From contig JBANDB010000004.1 in the NCBI GenBank assembly GCA_037576215.1, positions 2,976,001 through 3,040,000 of the forward strand: a stretch of DNA of 64,000 nucleotides, in the 5' to 3' direction. A model generated the notes under the pieces. The model ran no database searches. It saw only the letters and a program-made list of their open reading frames with translations, and was not told where the DNA came from. Shown in pieces: positions 48,840 through 59,791 of this stretch (position 1 is the stretch's first letter; each line of letters starts with the position of its first letter). The stretch comes from Armillaria gallica. Taxonomy: Eukaryota; Basidiomycota; Agaricomycetes; Agaricales; Physalacriaceae. The position numbers and the translations under genes were made by a program.

Positions 48840-48965
48840 GGCCTGGTAAGTTGGGACGGGGATGATCAAAGCGGAAATCAAGCCAGGGAGGCGATGTTCG
48901 CTCACGCCCGCATTTGAGATACCACGCTGTCTCGTACGCGCTGAAAAGGAATTCGTCGACCAGAA
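48840..48965 (-). pseudogene. Fragment of a T gene (exon 2)
   Basis: Minus strand reads EFLFSAYETAWYLKCGRERT, matching NLFSAYETVRYLKRGRER of T exon 2. It is the expected convergent T partner of K7, mostly lost. Confidence 0.65.
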
Positions 48966-48976
48966 TTGATTTCAAA

Positions 48977-49288
48977 CTAGCTCAGGCCCAGGGAATAACA
49001 ATGGATTTCTACAGTCTTGGGTGACTGCCCCACGGTGGAGACATGATCCCATGAAATCAGAACATCATCAGAAGTAATAACGTTTTGACTCAGAGAAGGA
49101 TGGAACTCCCCCCAAACACTTCCAGGCGTGTTTGAAGCCAGCGGATTGATTCGAAAATAGATCTGTGGGAGATTCTCAGCGACACTACAACAAAGGAAGT
49201 GAGAATTATTGACAAATCCATCATAACTCCCGGCAAGATGGGCAAGCCAAGCATACTGATCGGAATCTACGGCGGTGGTAACTGCCAT
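48977..49288 (-). CDS. Small protein of unknown function (103 residues)
   Basis: Reads MAVTTAVDSDQYAWLAHLAG to SLGLS, 24 bases after the F-box gene stop and on the same strand. No domain, signal peptide or relative in the window. It may be an independent small gene or the detached end of the F-box gene. Confidence 0.35.
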   Translation of the reverse strand: MAVTTAVDSDQYAWLAHLAGSYDGFVNNSHFLCCSVAENLPQIYFRINPLASNTPGSVWGEFHPSLSQNVITSDDVLISWDHVSTVGQSPKTVEIHCYSLGLS

Positions 49289-49312
49289 ATAGTAAGAGAT
49301 CAGTAGAAGCCT

Positions 49313-50725
49313 TCAAACAATTTTGATGTTACCAAGTTCCAAGCCCTGTCGGATATATGGGTGATTGTCTTCAAAAGCATCAAAAATTGTCTGTTTGTGC
49401 TCGAGAAACCAGCTGTCAAAATGAGTTCCTACAAGGTGTCGGGCAAGTGCTCGTCCCAAAGCGAGATGGAGGATTGGACACTCATGTCCATGTCCAACAC
49501 GGATATCATACGGCCTGGGTTCATCGAAAGAATGAATGGTTAGAGGAAAAGGGCATACGTACGATCTCCGACCTACCAATACAGAGGTATTACCGTACTG
49601 GTAATTGTATGTTTGCGATCCCACCCCAGGTTAGGAGAGTAATTTGGGTCAAGGATCAATTTTGTCGCTACGCGTTCGAGGAGTGACCCCACGTCACGAA
49701 TTCGTGGCTCCGTGGACGATGTTGGATCAATGGCATTGAAGAGCATGATAAACTTCCTGGACAGTGGGTCGACGTACCCCACAGAGCCCACTGGAATGAC
49801 TTGTTCAAGCGTTGATACATAAATATCAGCGTCTTCTCCTAAACGAGGTGTCAGTATAAAACCCCTTCAGCAAATAACAATAAAGCTCTCGAGTATAAGA
49901 ACTTAAAGAGAACAACGAACCGAAACGCGGAATGTAGTACCAGCGTGACCCGGGCCAGTTCCTTTGTTCGCCAAACATACAACGATACACAAAATCGAGT
50001 CCAATATCCTGATAGGGAAAATCGTACAACTTCTTAACGAAAGAAATCGACGAGCAAACGGCAATGTCGACATCAGTAGTCAACGAATATAGGCATCGCC
50101 ACCTCTTGATAGGGTCTATCAAACACTTCACGATCACGGGCGTAGCTCCCATGATGGTAAGATGTTGAACCCGTGGTTTGATAGTCAGTTTTCCACAGTT
50201 GCAGGACCGGGGAAGCCGCAGACGGAAATCAGTGGACACGCAACGACGATAGTGGTAGATAATCGTCAGCCGTGTAATTTGTCGGGGAACCCAGAATCGG
50301 GGAATGTGGATTTGTGAATCGTCAACATAGTCAACATAGATGTGGGTCGCATGTACGGGTGGATTAGAGTTATGGAATATCCTCCGAAGCGTGGACACTA
50401 TTCCCCGGTTTGCTTCAATGGACGGTTCGCATTCGTGAGTGGCGGAAAGCAACCTTGGCATAATCATATAGTCTATTCTGAAAGTTATGGTGCGGCAGAG
50501 CATTGGATGGGAGATCGAGGATAGCGACTGAATGTGATACAGCTGTCCTCCATTACAGGAGAAGGGGATGAACGAGTGCATGGAGTTCACCTCCTTGATC
50601 ATGGCAGACCATTGTTTGGATACAAGAGAGCAAGTCAAGAAAGTTTTGACTTTTTCGTCGATAGAATATTGACTAGCCCAGAGCTCGGTCAGAATACGGA
50701 AGATGAGCTCGAATACGAGTGCCAT
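49313..50725 (-). CDS. F-box-like protein
   Basis: Three exons (50725-49921, 49838-49577, 49514-49313) give 422 residues in one frame with phases that fit. The N-terminus FELIFRILTELWASQ, then LTCSLVSKQWSAMIKEV, is the F-box pattern of agaricomycete proteins. The rest has no clear repeats but ends in a block (VGHGHECPILHLALGRALAR) that looks conserved. By family the F-box would bind Skp1 and bring a target to an SCF ubiquitin ligase. Agaricomycete genomes hold many such genes, so the target is unknown. It lies between two T exon-2 fragments, as if inserted into or spared within a broken module. Confidence 0.65.
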
Positions 50726-51058
50726 GGGATTCAGGATTCAGAATGTCGCATCTACTACTACGTCACGCCAAACTCGGCCCGATATGTCCGATCTGACTAC
50801 AGCCACCGACTACTCGCTGGCGCAAATGATTGTTTCCTGTTTCCCCCGTCCACCATAATGTGTATGCGGTGGGCCACCATGTTTTTCCAGCCTTCAGCCG
50901 TCTTTGATGCCCCGGAAATGCTCTCAGCTTCGAACAAGGGCCCCTATACACCCAACGGGGAAAGGCTGGCTCGGCGCACCTTGTTGAAGACGAGTGTTCG
51001 TTGTCTCCTCTATTGCCGCTGATACTGTGACTCTCTAGTACAAAACGAACAGGAGGGT
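50726..51058. other. Upstream of the F-box gene
   Basis: Plus-strand frame 50534-51022 overlaps the F-box gene antisense and has no domain. Nothing supported. Confidence 0.35.
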
Positions 51059-51403
51059 ATGGACAAAGCGATGGAGGGGGACAAACCATGGGCAACGTCC
51101 GATGCAACACACGTTATCCACCTGCAATGTTGTCTCCGTAGGCATTCGAGTCGCTCTGAAGAGCAAGAGAAGCTAGAGGAAGGCATGCTTAAGGTCGAGG
51201 AATATCTGGGTAAAGTTAAGGAAGACAGGCTCGAGGTTGCGGAAGACACGCGTCAGGTCGAGGAGCGTAGACATGAGGTCGAAAAGCGTAGGCGCGAGGT
51301 CGAGGGGTTCCGAGGGGTGGTCATGAAGCTAAGCATGAGGTCGAGGTCCTCGGCCATCCGGAGGAAGGAGGGGTATGTTTCACGCTTGCTCGTGGCGTAC
51401 TGA
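51059..51403 (+). CDS. Short coiled-coil-like frame, doubtful gene
   Basis: From about 51155, heptad-like Glu/Lys/Arg repeats (KVEEYLGKVKEDRLEVAED, QVEERRHEVEKRRREVEG), with the DNA phrase gaggtcga(g/a) recurring about every 21 bases. The start is arbitrary and there is no domain beyond the coiled coil. It could be an exon of an unrecognised gene or a short repeat expansion. Confidence 0.25.
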   Translation: MDKAMEGDKPWATSDATHVIHLQCCLRRHSSRSEEQEKLEEGMLKVEEYLGKVKEDRLEVAEDTRQVEERRHEVEKRRREVEGFRGVVMKLSMRSRSSAIRRKEGYVSRLLVAY

Positions 51404-51489
51404 TGTAGCAACAGCTGGAGGACTTGGCGCGAAGTCGTGGCAAGAGGACGTAGGTGTATTGGATAGAGGGCCAAACGATACCGTCTCGC

Positions 51490-51555
51490 GCTCCTCACGC
51501 CCACGCTTGAGGTACCGCACTGTCTCGTATGCGCTGAAAAGGTTCGTTCACACTT
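51490..51555 (-). pseudogene. Second fragment of T exon 2
   Basis: Minus strand reads NLFSAYETVRYLKRGRE, identical to T6 over this stretch. An isolated relic. Confidence 0.65.
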
Positions 51556-52271
51556 GACACACAAACCATCGGCTCGTTGCGGAGACTGGAAAGGCAACGT
51601 TGACTCCATCATGGAACGTAAGAACGCCAGCTAAAACTGCATATTGGGCATATAAGTCGTATCGAAGTACGGTCGCCGGTATTTGCTATATGTTTGTACA
51701 TATTCACGCCCACAGTCCAACCTGAGCGCGGGTGACAATCGCTTCCTTACGACCTCGAGCGTAAGTCAAGATTCGATTTGGTAAAAGTAAACGCACCATC
51801 ATAGCTTTCGCAGAAGCATCGTGACCACGGCGTGAAAGCCTAATTTTTCTTGGCCAAGGTATACTGTGCCACGTCATGAAATTTCGGTGAAGTACCTCAG
51901 CGTGAGACTTTGGGAAGAACTCGCTACGCCGACTTGGATCCGCAAATTTTCTCCGTTCTTGACCGTATCGTCGGACCTTGTTTCTGCCAACGATTCTTCT
52001 AACCGGAGAGAGCGTGTCGATATGAGGGTTCTCGTGCCATTACCCATGGACCTGTGCCGCTTTCGATTTTTATCGAAAGAAAAGCGGGAAGATAGAGCGT
52101 CTAATACTACACTCGTTGGTCATTTTCTAGGAATCAGACCAGTAAATCAGGAAAAGGATACCGCCAGCTGGAAACATACCAAAAAAGCGCATATATCCGG
52201 CTCGCCCACACTCTACTCCGGCTATCTCTTGGTTTCCTTTCTAAAACACTTCCTGCCACCACCGCTTATCC
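51556..52271. other. Upstream of the RDR gene
   Basis: A long open frame (51866-52432, +) covers most of this and overlaps RDR exons 1 and 2 in another frame. It has no domain and I read it as non-coding 5' region. Confidence 0.35.
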
Positions 52272-55200
52272 ATGTCGAAAAATGTCGACAAGAAAATTCT
52301 CGATTATCTGGAGGAACGTTTTTTGTCTGTGGTAATGCCATCGGTATGGTGTCCTCGTTGTTCTCCGCCCTTCCTAAAGTGACCCAGAATATAGATGAGA
52401 GTTTTCCACTGGAATTTGTATCATTGGCATAGTACGCCGGAGGCCAAGGCTACCTTTGCTGATGGGATGTCGCCCTCGGCTGCGCCAGTCTCTGAAACAA
52501 CGTAAACGGAGAGTCCTCGTAGCAGCCTTAGACGGACGAAAAAACTGGGTACGGTGTTCTGGCAGCAAGTGAGAGCGATGGTGGTCGTTGGAAAAAGAGC
52601 TACGGCGGTCGTCGTCATTCGATTTGAAATTGAATGTAAGGGACGGATTTGACCGCCCTTGGGCCCCTTTCTTTCACCTTCATCTCGACATGGCTGACGA
52701 ATTCCTGAATTCGATGCAGTTTGGTGGAAATCATGCAGATTTCCAGCGTCATACTGCTGGTGGAGAGAAGCCAAAAGACGGTGAGCTGCCAGCCCATCGC
52801 ACTAATTTTCTTCTCTTAACGCAGATTCGCAATATCAGCCTTTCGGATACCGATAAATACGTTCGGAATAGGTTTCATTCGAAGTCCTCCGACTCAGTTT
52901 GTACCGGGATATCACACAGAAAGCCTGGAACGTGCTCAACTTTCTCTGAACTTTGGGAAGCAAGTATGTAGCCAACTTCTTGCTTTCGTCTCTCAAATTC
53001 ATGTCGAAACAGGAAATGTTCTTCAAAGCAAAATTCGACGACGACGACGTTCCTGGCAAGTCTCACGTGCATTTGTTCACTGCCGCTCTTTGACGCTTTG
53101 CATTTTCAAGTGCTACTCTGCGTCAGCAAACTCTGTGACATTGAAAAGGTCATATGCAATAACGATCAGCGCAGTGGAGATTTCAAGCACGTAACTTTGA
53201 CCGTCACATTCCCTAGGCCTCCCCAAATTAAAGCCGACTGGAAGTTTCTGTATCCGCGAGACGAGCCATTACCACCTGGAGTTCACCTTCGGCGTGCTAC
53301 CGAAGATGATTGGAATCTTGCGATACCCAAAGATGAACATTGTTTCCAGCCTTTATCCCCAGTCCCTAGTGGGGACCGGCAGTACGCCCGTATGAAGGTG
53401 CGGCTTCTTTTGCTTACGTCCAAACAATTCAAGCTGAGGCCCCATCAAGTTTGGACACTGGAAGACGTTTCAGTTCACCGCTGTCTTGGACAAGAGAAAC
53501 CGGGACAGTGTTCTTCATACACTTGACCGTTTACGGACGCTTGAACGTGGGGAGGAAGCTCGAACAACAGTAAATTTTGACCAGGCTGTCTACCTCAGCT
53601 TAACGTCTCCTTCAACTATCAATAGTATCGCGGAGTTCTTACGACGCGAATACGAAGAACATCCGAACTCGTTCGAGTGTCAATATCTGTTCCTTGGTCT
53701 CATATCCCACGGCATTCTCTTACCGCACGTCGATTCCGGTGGGTATCTTGTATTTATTACGTATGGAAGCACGGACTCACCATAAACAGTGGCCAACCTC
53801 AAGCATTTCGTACACTTCTCGTATAATGCTCCTAGGGTCCTTCGCACTCTTTTTCGGCTAGAGTATCTTGGCGAAAACCAAATGGAGTAACAAGTCAAAT
53901 CCGCAGAAGCTGTTCATGTCACCCAAGCTGGCCATTCGACCAATAATGCTGGTTTTCCAACTGATCTCCCTTCCGATCGGATTTTCATGAGACGCGTACA
54001 TGTTACCCCGACGAGAGTTTTGCTCTTTCCAGCGACGATCGAAACTAGCAACAGGGTCATTCGACGTTGGAAAGAGTTCCAGGACAACTTCTTGCGCGTG
54101 AGGTCTGTGCAATCTGCGGTGAATTTGTTTGATTATCAAATACTAATTTGCTACGCAGTTTTGGAGATGAGGATGGCAAACTTCGTGTTAACTCGCTCCT
54201 GCAACGGAGCGACGACGATGTATGTATAACTAAATTCCTCTCTGAAAACTTGTCTAAACACCTCCCAGAACCCTCGGACTGGCGTTCTTGCACGAATACG
54301 AATTGCTCTCGAAGAGGGCATACAAATTGGGCCGCGGCGTTACGTGTATGTTCTTTTACATCTGTCTCGACACGAGCTTCTGATGGCAAAGAAAAGTTTC
54401 CTCGCCGCAGGTGAATCGCAACTGAAGGAGCACTCCTGCTGGATGATATACGAGGAGCCAGACCGCGGATTCACCGCGGACATAGTTCGAGAGAACATGG
54501 GGGACTTTGGACATATCCGCGTTGGTGGGTCCAAACATGGAGTCGATGTTGTCCGAATCTAACAAGTAGTACAGTCGCCAAATACGCTAGCAGGATGGGG
54601 CTATGCTTCAGCGCCACCAGGAAGGTCTGTGATATTTCATTGATAACAGACATAGAAGACATTCGGCACGATGGATAGTAAGTTTTTTGGTCATTCTTTT
54701 GGTTTTGGTGGGGTTTCTAACGGCTTTGTAGTAATTACACAGACGGCGTGGGGAACTGCAGTGATGAACTCGCTGACCTATGCGCTAAAGCCCTGGGAAA
54801 TAATACAGCGTCTCCGTCTGCTGTCCAAATACGGATGGGAGGGTAAGTCCTGCATATTTTTTATAGTGCCCCAGTCTAAGACCCGTTGGCACGTAGGTAC
54901 AAGGGTGTCCTATCTGTCCATCCTCGTCTTGTATCCACGCAAGTATCCGTGCGTCCCTCGATGCGAAAGTTCGCCAGCGACAGCATTGAACTGGGGGTCA
55001 TGAAGGTTAGCCTTGGCATCCACTGCGAACCTTTTTGTAGCTCATGTCACTAGATTTCAACCCACTCACATGCTCACCTTAATCATCAAGCAATATCGCT
55101 CCTCTCCCACCTTGGTGTCCCGGACGAAGTATTTGTCCGTATGATGACTATTCAGATTGAAAATATCAAGAATATCGAGAGGCATATCCACCGTTTGGAT

Positions 55201-57287
55201 GATTCTAAACACGAGGCACGAAAACTGTTCAAGTCCTCGGAGTTGCCGATCTTGCAGATGCTCAAGGCAGGGTTTGCGCGGGAGCATCTTTTGAGAAACG
55301 TGCTCAAGTGTATTGAGTGTCAGTTGTTGCAGGATTTGAAGTATCGGGCTGTGAGTGTATCCATGCGGTTTATCAGCCAGGGTTACAGGCTACATAGCGC
55401 ATCCAAGTGAACGACGGGGCATTTTTGATGGGTAAGCGCCAGGCTTCCTTTTCTTATGTACATCACGATGCTCATCATTTCGGAAGGTATCGCCGATGAA
55501 TTTAGGTATGGGCTGCTTCCTCATCTCGTTTGGTGGCGTTCTTTGACCGTTATCCTTGCAGCGTCCTGAAACCGGGAGAAATCTATTGCGCAGTACACCC
55601 TCCCGGAGGCAAACGACGTGTGATTACCGGGCAGTGCACGATTTTCCGTAATCCGTGTCTGCATCCTGGTTCGTCATTGTCCTTGTACTTCCTGGACGTA
55701 GATAACCCTGTCTTTTCAGGCGACATTCAGTTGGCGACAGCCGTTGATCATGATAAGTTTTCACCACAGTTCTGGCTGGGACGTCAGCCTACAAATGTCG
55801 TCGTCTTCTCTACGCAACCAGGAGAAAGGAATTTACCAAACAAGTTAGTATCACTTTTATTCCCCTGAATTATTAAGTCCGCTCATCATGGGTCAGGCTT
55901 TCTGGAGGTGACTTGGATGGTGCGTATTTCATTGTACTCTGTGATGTGTGTCTCATAATTTAGCAGGAGACTTCTTCACTGTCTTATGGGATCCCGAACT
56001 TCAGTAAGGCGTTGAGGACCACTTGTTTGGTGTAGTGTCGCTTATGACTTTCACAGAATTGAAAACCCCGAAGAACCGATGGATTACACTCCTGTAGACC
56101 CGATAGAGATTCCTGAAGAACAGGACAGCGTTGACGTCGAGGATATCTGCGAATTTCTTTGTTGGTTCGTGCATTTTTGCGCTCGAATACTATTTGCAAC
56201 AGACACAAATCATGTTCATCCAGAATTCATGAAGTCCGATGTGCTTGGCTTGGTTTCGCACATACACGAGGCAAAATCCGACGAGCTCGACCCATCCCAT
56301 CCTTACTGTTTGGAGCTTGCACAACTGGCTTCGAATGCGGTTGATTTTACAAAGACAGGCGTGCCCGTGAAGATACCTATGCATCTTCAAAACAACATAG
56401 CCCCAGATTTCCAACGCGAGGACGGATATATATCGCACAAAGTCTTGGGACAACTCCTCAGGCTCATCGAGCCACCTCCAGAATACAGCCCTATTTCGTA
56501 AGTTTAAACGCCTGGATCTTCACTGCATTCTGAATGGTGCCGTTCTTTGTTAGTGGATCGCAACACATAGACCTCCGGCTCAGAATCCAGAAGGTGCCCG
56601 CTCTGTATCTCCAGGACGCGGGGAAAGCGAAACACGCCTATGATATTGAACTAGAGGGTCTCATGCGAAGGTTAGTGCTCTGTTATCGCACAAGATGACT
56701 CTCGTGATGCCTTACGGTCAGGCACTCTATGTGTGAAGCAGAGCTGTGGGCTGGCGTCTCAATCAGTGGTGATCGGAAGAAGAGGCGCGATAGGGATTCG
56801 GCCGTCCGCGTAAGTGACGATGCACCTTTTTCGACTGTTTTTGCCGTACTGTCATCTTTAGGGACCCGTCAAAGAAGCTATGGAAGCGTTACGGCGTACG
56901 TATCGAAACCACGCACGGCGATTTGTCAAGGCTCAACCCGGGGATGAGGACATGAAGAAGTGGGCCATCGCTGCATATCAAGTGACGCACGAAGTAGAAC
57001 GGACTGCGCAGTATGTCAATATTCACAATGAGAGCAGAAGGGGGAGCACGCCTGGTAGCACGTATGGTGATGAAGGGTTACATGAGGAGCAGGATGCCGA
57101 GGTCCCTCGGAGACAATTGATTTCATTCCCATGGGTATGGGCTATAGAGGTACGTGCTTCTTCGGGTACTTGAATCATCGCTGATCGGTTCGCGTAGCTG
57201 TGCCATGCTGTCACAGACGATATTATTAAGGAAGAAGAGGAGGAAGATGACGCAGCTCTGTTGCAAGGCCAGGTGGAGGATGTCTAA
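52272..57287 (+). CDS. Cellular RNA-dependent RNA polymerase (RDR/QDE-1 superfamily)
   Basis: About twenty short exons. The first are 52272-52331, 52388-52417, 52489-52568, 52641-52780, 52839-52963, 53013-53059, 53127-53397 and 53450-53738; the stop is at 57285-57287. Family landmarks in order: ECQYLFLGLISHGILLPHVD, VHVTPTRVLLFPATIETSNR, FLRV then FGDEDGKL, ARIRIALEEGIQIGPRRYV, VAKYASRMGLCFSAT, NYTDGVGN, QIRMGGYKGVLSVHPRL, VRPSMRKF, SLLSHLGVPDEVF, RNPCLHPGDIQLA, catalytic SGGDLDGDFFTVLWDPEL (split by an intron at 55920), SNAVDFTKTGVPVKIP. DLDGD is the metal-binding motif. Such enzymes make double-stranded RNA for Dicer in silencing. A TAA at 53888-53890 interrupts the simplest model after YLGENQME; it is either a misjudged intron or a real lesion. 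Order resembles plant RDR1-type proteins. Confidence 0.9.
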
Positions 57288-57987
57288 TTGTGTGTATTAT
57301 CTTGTGTAATTCTGATTGTAATCAGCTGTATTCATAGCGACCAGACTTGAATTTATGGCATGATCAGCAGATGTACTAAGCATTGTTGGCTACGACTTGA
57401 TTATTGGGGTCTACGGCGGGTTCCTTCTTGAGGGAGGGCAGCGATACACCGATGCTTATTTCCGGATAGCTAGCTATCTGCTTGATGATAAAAAACCTTT
57501 CGTGGACGGTCATGATCATTGCTGCATGTGTGTGCGATCCGTACCGAACACATTTTTGGCTAAATTTGTTTCATTGTGGTGATGCAGTCATTCCTAAAGA
57601 TAAAGCGCAAGACTTGGGCCTCCTAGATAACTGGATCCGCGTTTTCCAGAACATACTTCTTACCGAAACAAACATCTTTCGCCCGAGGATCCGAGCGGTT
57701 CTGTCTGGTCAGGATTGGACACCGTGCTCGGACGGTTTCCAGGTCTCTTTAAATCACCGTGTGCTCTTTTGTCTTGGACGAAATCCCCAGGATGAAGGAT
57801 GCCATTGAGCGACATTTGCCGATACTAGGTAAGAGCTGCATGCAGAGTTTCGAAACGGACGTCCCGGAGAAACGGAGGTGCGAATCGCATGATCACTTCA
57901 ATGAACAGGGTCCTGAGTGTTTAAAAGGGGCCGGCTATCCGTAGCGTGTAGGGGGCGACATTTTAATTATGTATTAAGGTCACAGAT
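57288..57987. other. Intergenic between RDR and the tetraspan gene
   Basis: Short frames (57397-57582, 57482-57808) without domain or splice partners. Nothing supported. Confidence 0.4.
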
Positions 57988-58732
57988 TTATGCAGGAGAA
58001 TATGGCACTGATGCACTCATATCTTGAAGCTTGACGGCTACACAGTTGACGGACGAAGACTTCCTCCTCAATTCTTCGACGTAGCCGTGCACTATGAACA
58101 GACCATCTGTAGAAGAACATTTATGAGACTCATGAACGACCAGATACTCCAACAAAATGATCGTACGGAATTGGGTCAACCATATGAGGTAAATCATCCC
58201 GCTAATTGTCCCCCTGGTTACGTTCGTACGACACATCGTTGCTGCGTCCTCGGTATTTTCGCAGTTGACGCCAACTTCATTGTCGTATTCCTTGCTGTAC
58301 AGCTCGAACAGAGCGATGAATCCCATAATGAGCAAACTAAAGCCGAGCAAGGCAGCCTGCATGACTTTGAATGCATCGACTAGCTTGACTCTTGCTTTGA
58401 ATGCTGCGACCAAACTACAAAAACATCAGCTTCTGATGAGAAGAGGGGAACTAGGTGGCATACCCGAAGAGGGAGACGAGAGCAATGAGGGTGTATATGC
58501 CGGCGGTGATCCACACCAACTTTTGGTGGGGTAGGATCAGGACGAGGGAATGATTCAAGATATCTTTAACGTTGATCCATCCTGCTGCAGCGATAAAAAC
58601 ACTGCCTCGGAACGTCAGGCCAGCGATGATCTGCAAGGATGTTTTTTTAGATCGTGTGCGCGGCGACCAAAGTGGAAACATACACACCATGACACCCAGA
58701 CGCAAGCAAAGGAGATTGCTATGTAATTGCAT
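57988..58732 (-). CDS. Tetraspan membrane protein of a basidiomycete-type family
   Basis: ATG at 58732 gives MQLHSNLLCLRLGVM, followed by introns; the next exons read LTFRGSVFIAAAGWINVKDI, then LVWITAGIYTLIALVSLFG, then VMQAALLGFSLLIMGFIALF, with a Cys-containing loop (NCENTEDAATMC). A last span runs into GYVEELRRK near the C-terminus (stop at 57988). This spacing of four spans, with a large loop before the last and a YVEEL-type tail, recalls a family common in agaricomycetes whose function is unknown. The splice near 58200-58120 is not certain. Confidence 0.6.
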
Positions 58733-59059
58733 AGTATATCGAAGAATGTACAGAAAACGCTCGCAGGCAGGACTGGAAGATTTTATATTGGCACGAGTTT
58801 GAGTTCAGTCTCGGACTCTTCGATCGAGAACACAGCCAAAGTCGAAAAGACACAGGATTGGCAAGAATTTCGGACCTCACTCCCCTTACAGTGTCTCGCG
58901 AATAATCCCGAATGACCTGCCTTAACGTCCATTGTTTTGGTGGCCCCTTTGGAAAATCCGGTCGGTTGAACGGATTACATTAATAGAACAAATAGACAGG
59001 ATGCCTTTTCTCTGTCCTGTTCAGCAGGGAGGATCCTGAGTGGTGTCGTATGAAATATG
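58733..59059. other. Intergenic
   Basis: Upstream of the tetraspan gene; nothing supported. Confidence 0.35.
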
Positions 59060-59320
59060 GAGATCTAGGGGATCATGACGGTAGCATTTGGCGACGTAGC
59101 AGTCCAAACGTGAACAGCGTGGTCTCGAACACCACTGATGGCCAGGGATGGGGATGGCGGGAGACGATGGACAGAACACCATCTATTTTTTGATGCCGCA
59201 GGGACAGTTTAAGTGTGGTGTTCGCACCACTTGTCGCCCTCGGAAAAGCCAGGAATCTGGACTGGTAGGATGCGCCCGGAAGGTAGACGGCCTTGTGCTA
59301 TTTCGGCATCGTGTCAGGAA
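59060..59320 (-). pseudogene. Relic of another K gene (N-terminal region)
   Basis: The plus strand shares phrases with K8 DNA (agcagtccaaacgtga, ggatggggatgg, ttcgcaccac(t)...gtc(g/a)ccctcgg). In K8 these encode the region from the N-terminus to THVWTATPSS. It is minus-oriented like K8 and lies beyond its C-terminus, so it marks a further inverted duplicate. Confidence 0.6.
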
Positions 59321-59791
59321 GTGGGTTTCGTGCGCCCTCACCCCAACTCCCCTTGTGAGACACTCGAACATTTCTGCAGCTCGACCTCCGGTACGTAGAG
59401 AAGTACGCGTGTGTTTCGTTTGAGAGGCTGAGTGCTTGCATTCCGAGTCCATTAAAAGGCGGCTTAATCTTAGACTCAAAAAAGACTCAAGAGTAGAAAA
59501 GAAATTTATACCTCGCGATTCCGTGCCTGACGACAGGACCGTAATGTGGGATAACGAGAGCACAAGTAGCACGGATACGCAGACCTAAGGTATTGTTTAT
59601 GTGTATTCAAATCTGGCTGCCCGAAGGCCAAGAGACGAACTAAAACAGTGCATGGTTACGACTGCAGTATAGTAAGAACAATATAGTACTGACCGCTCGC
59701 TACGACAGCCACCAAACGCACGCTTCGAGTGACCGCACTGTGTACACAAAAGATAGATATGTGCCTCTACGAAAAATTTTTCGTCCAAGAG
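59321..59791. other. Intergenic after K8
   Basis: Frames on the minus strand near 59183-59572 are shadows of the K relic and flank. Nothing else supported. Confidence 0.35.

Noticed and set aside
50534..51022. 162-codon plus-strand frame over the F-box gene start
   Set aside because: Mostly antisense to the F-box exon, no domain and no splice partner.
51866..52432. 188-codon open frame before the RDR gene
   Set aside because: Overlaps RDR exons 1-2 in another frame, no domain, and the RDR exons join with consistent phases.
52272..57287. Possibility that the polymerase is a viral or integrated-virus RdRp
   Set aside because: The DLDGD motif, the order of landmarks and the many short introns are those of the cellular silencing enzyme, not of an RNA virus polymerase.
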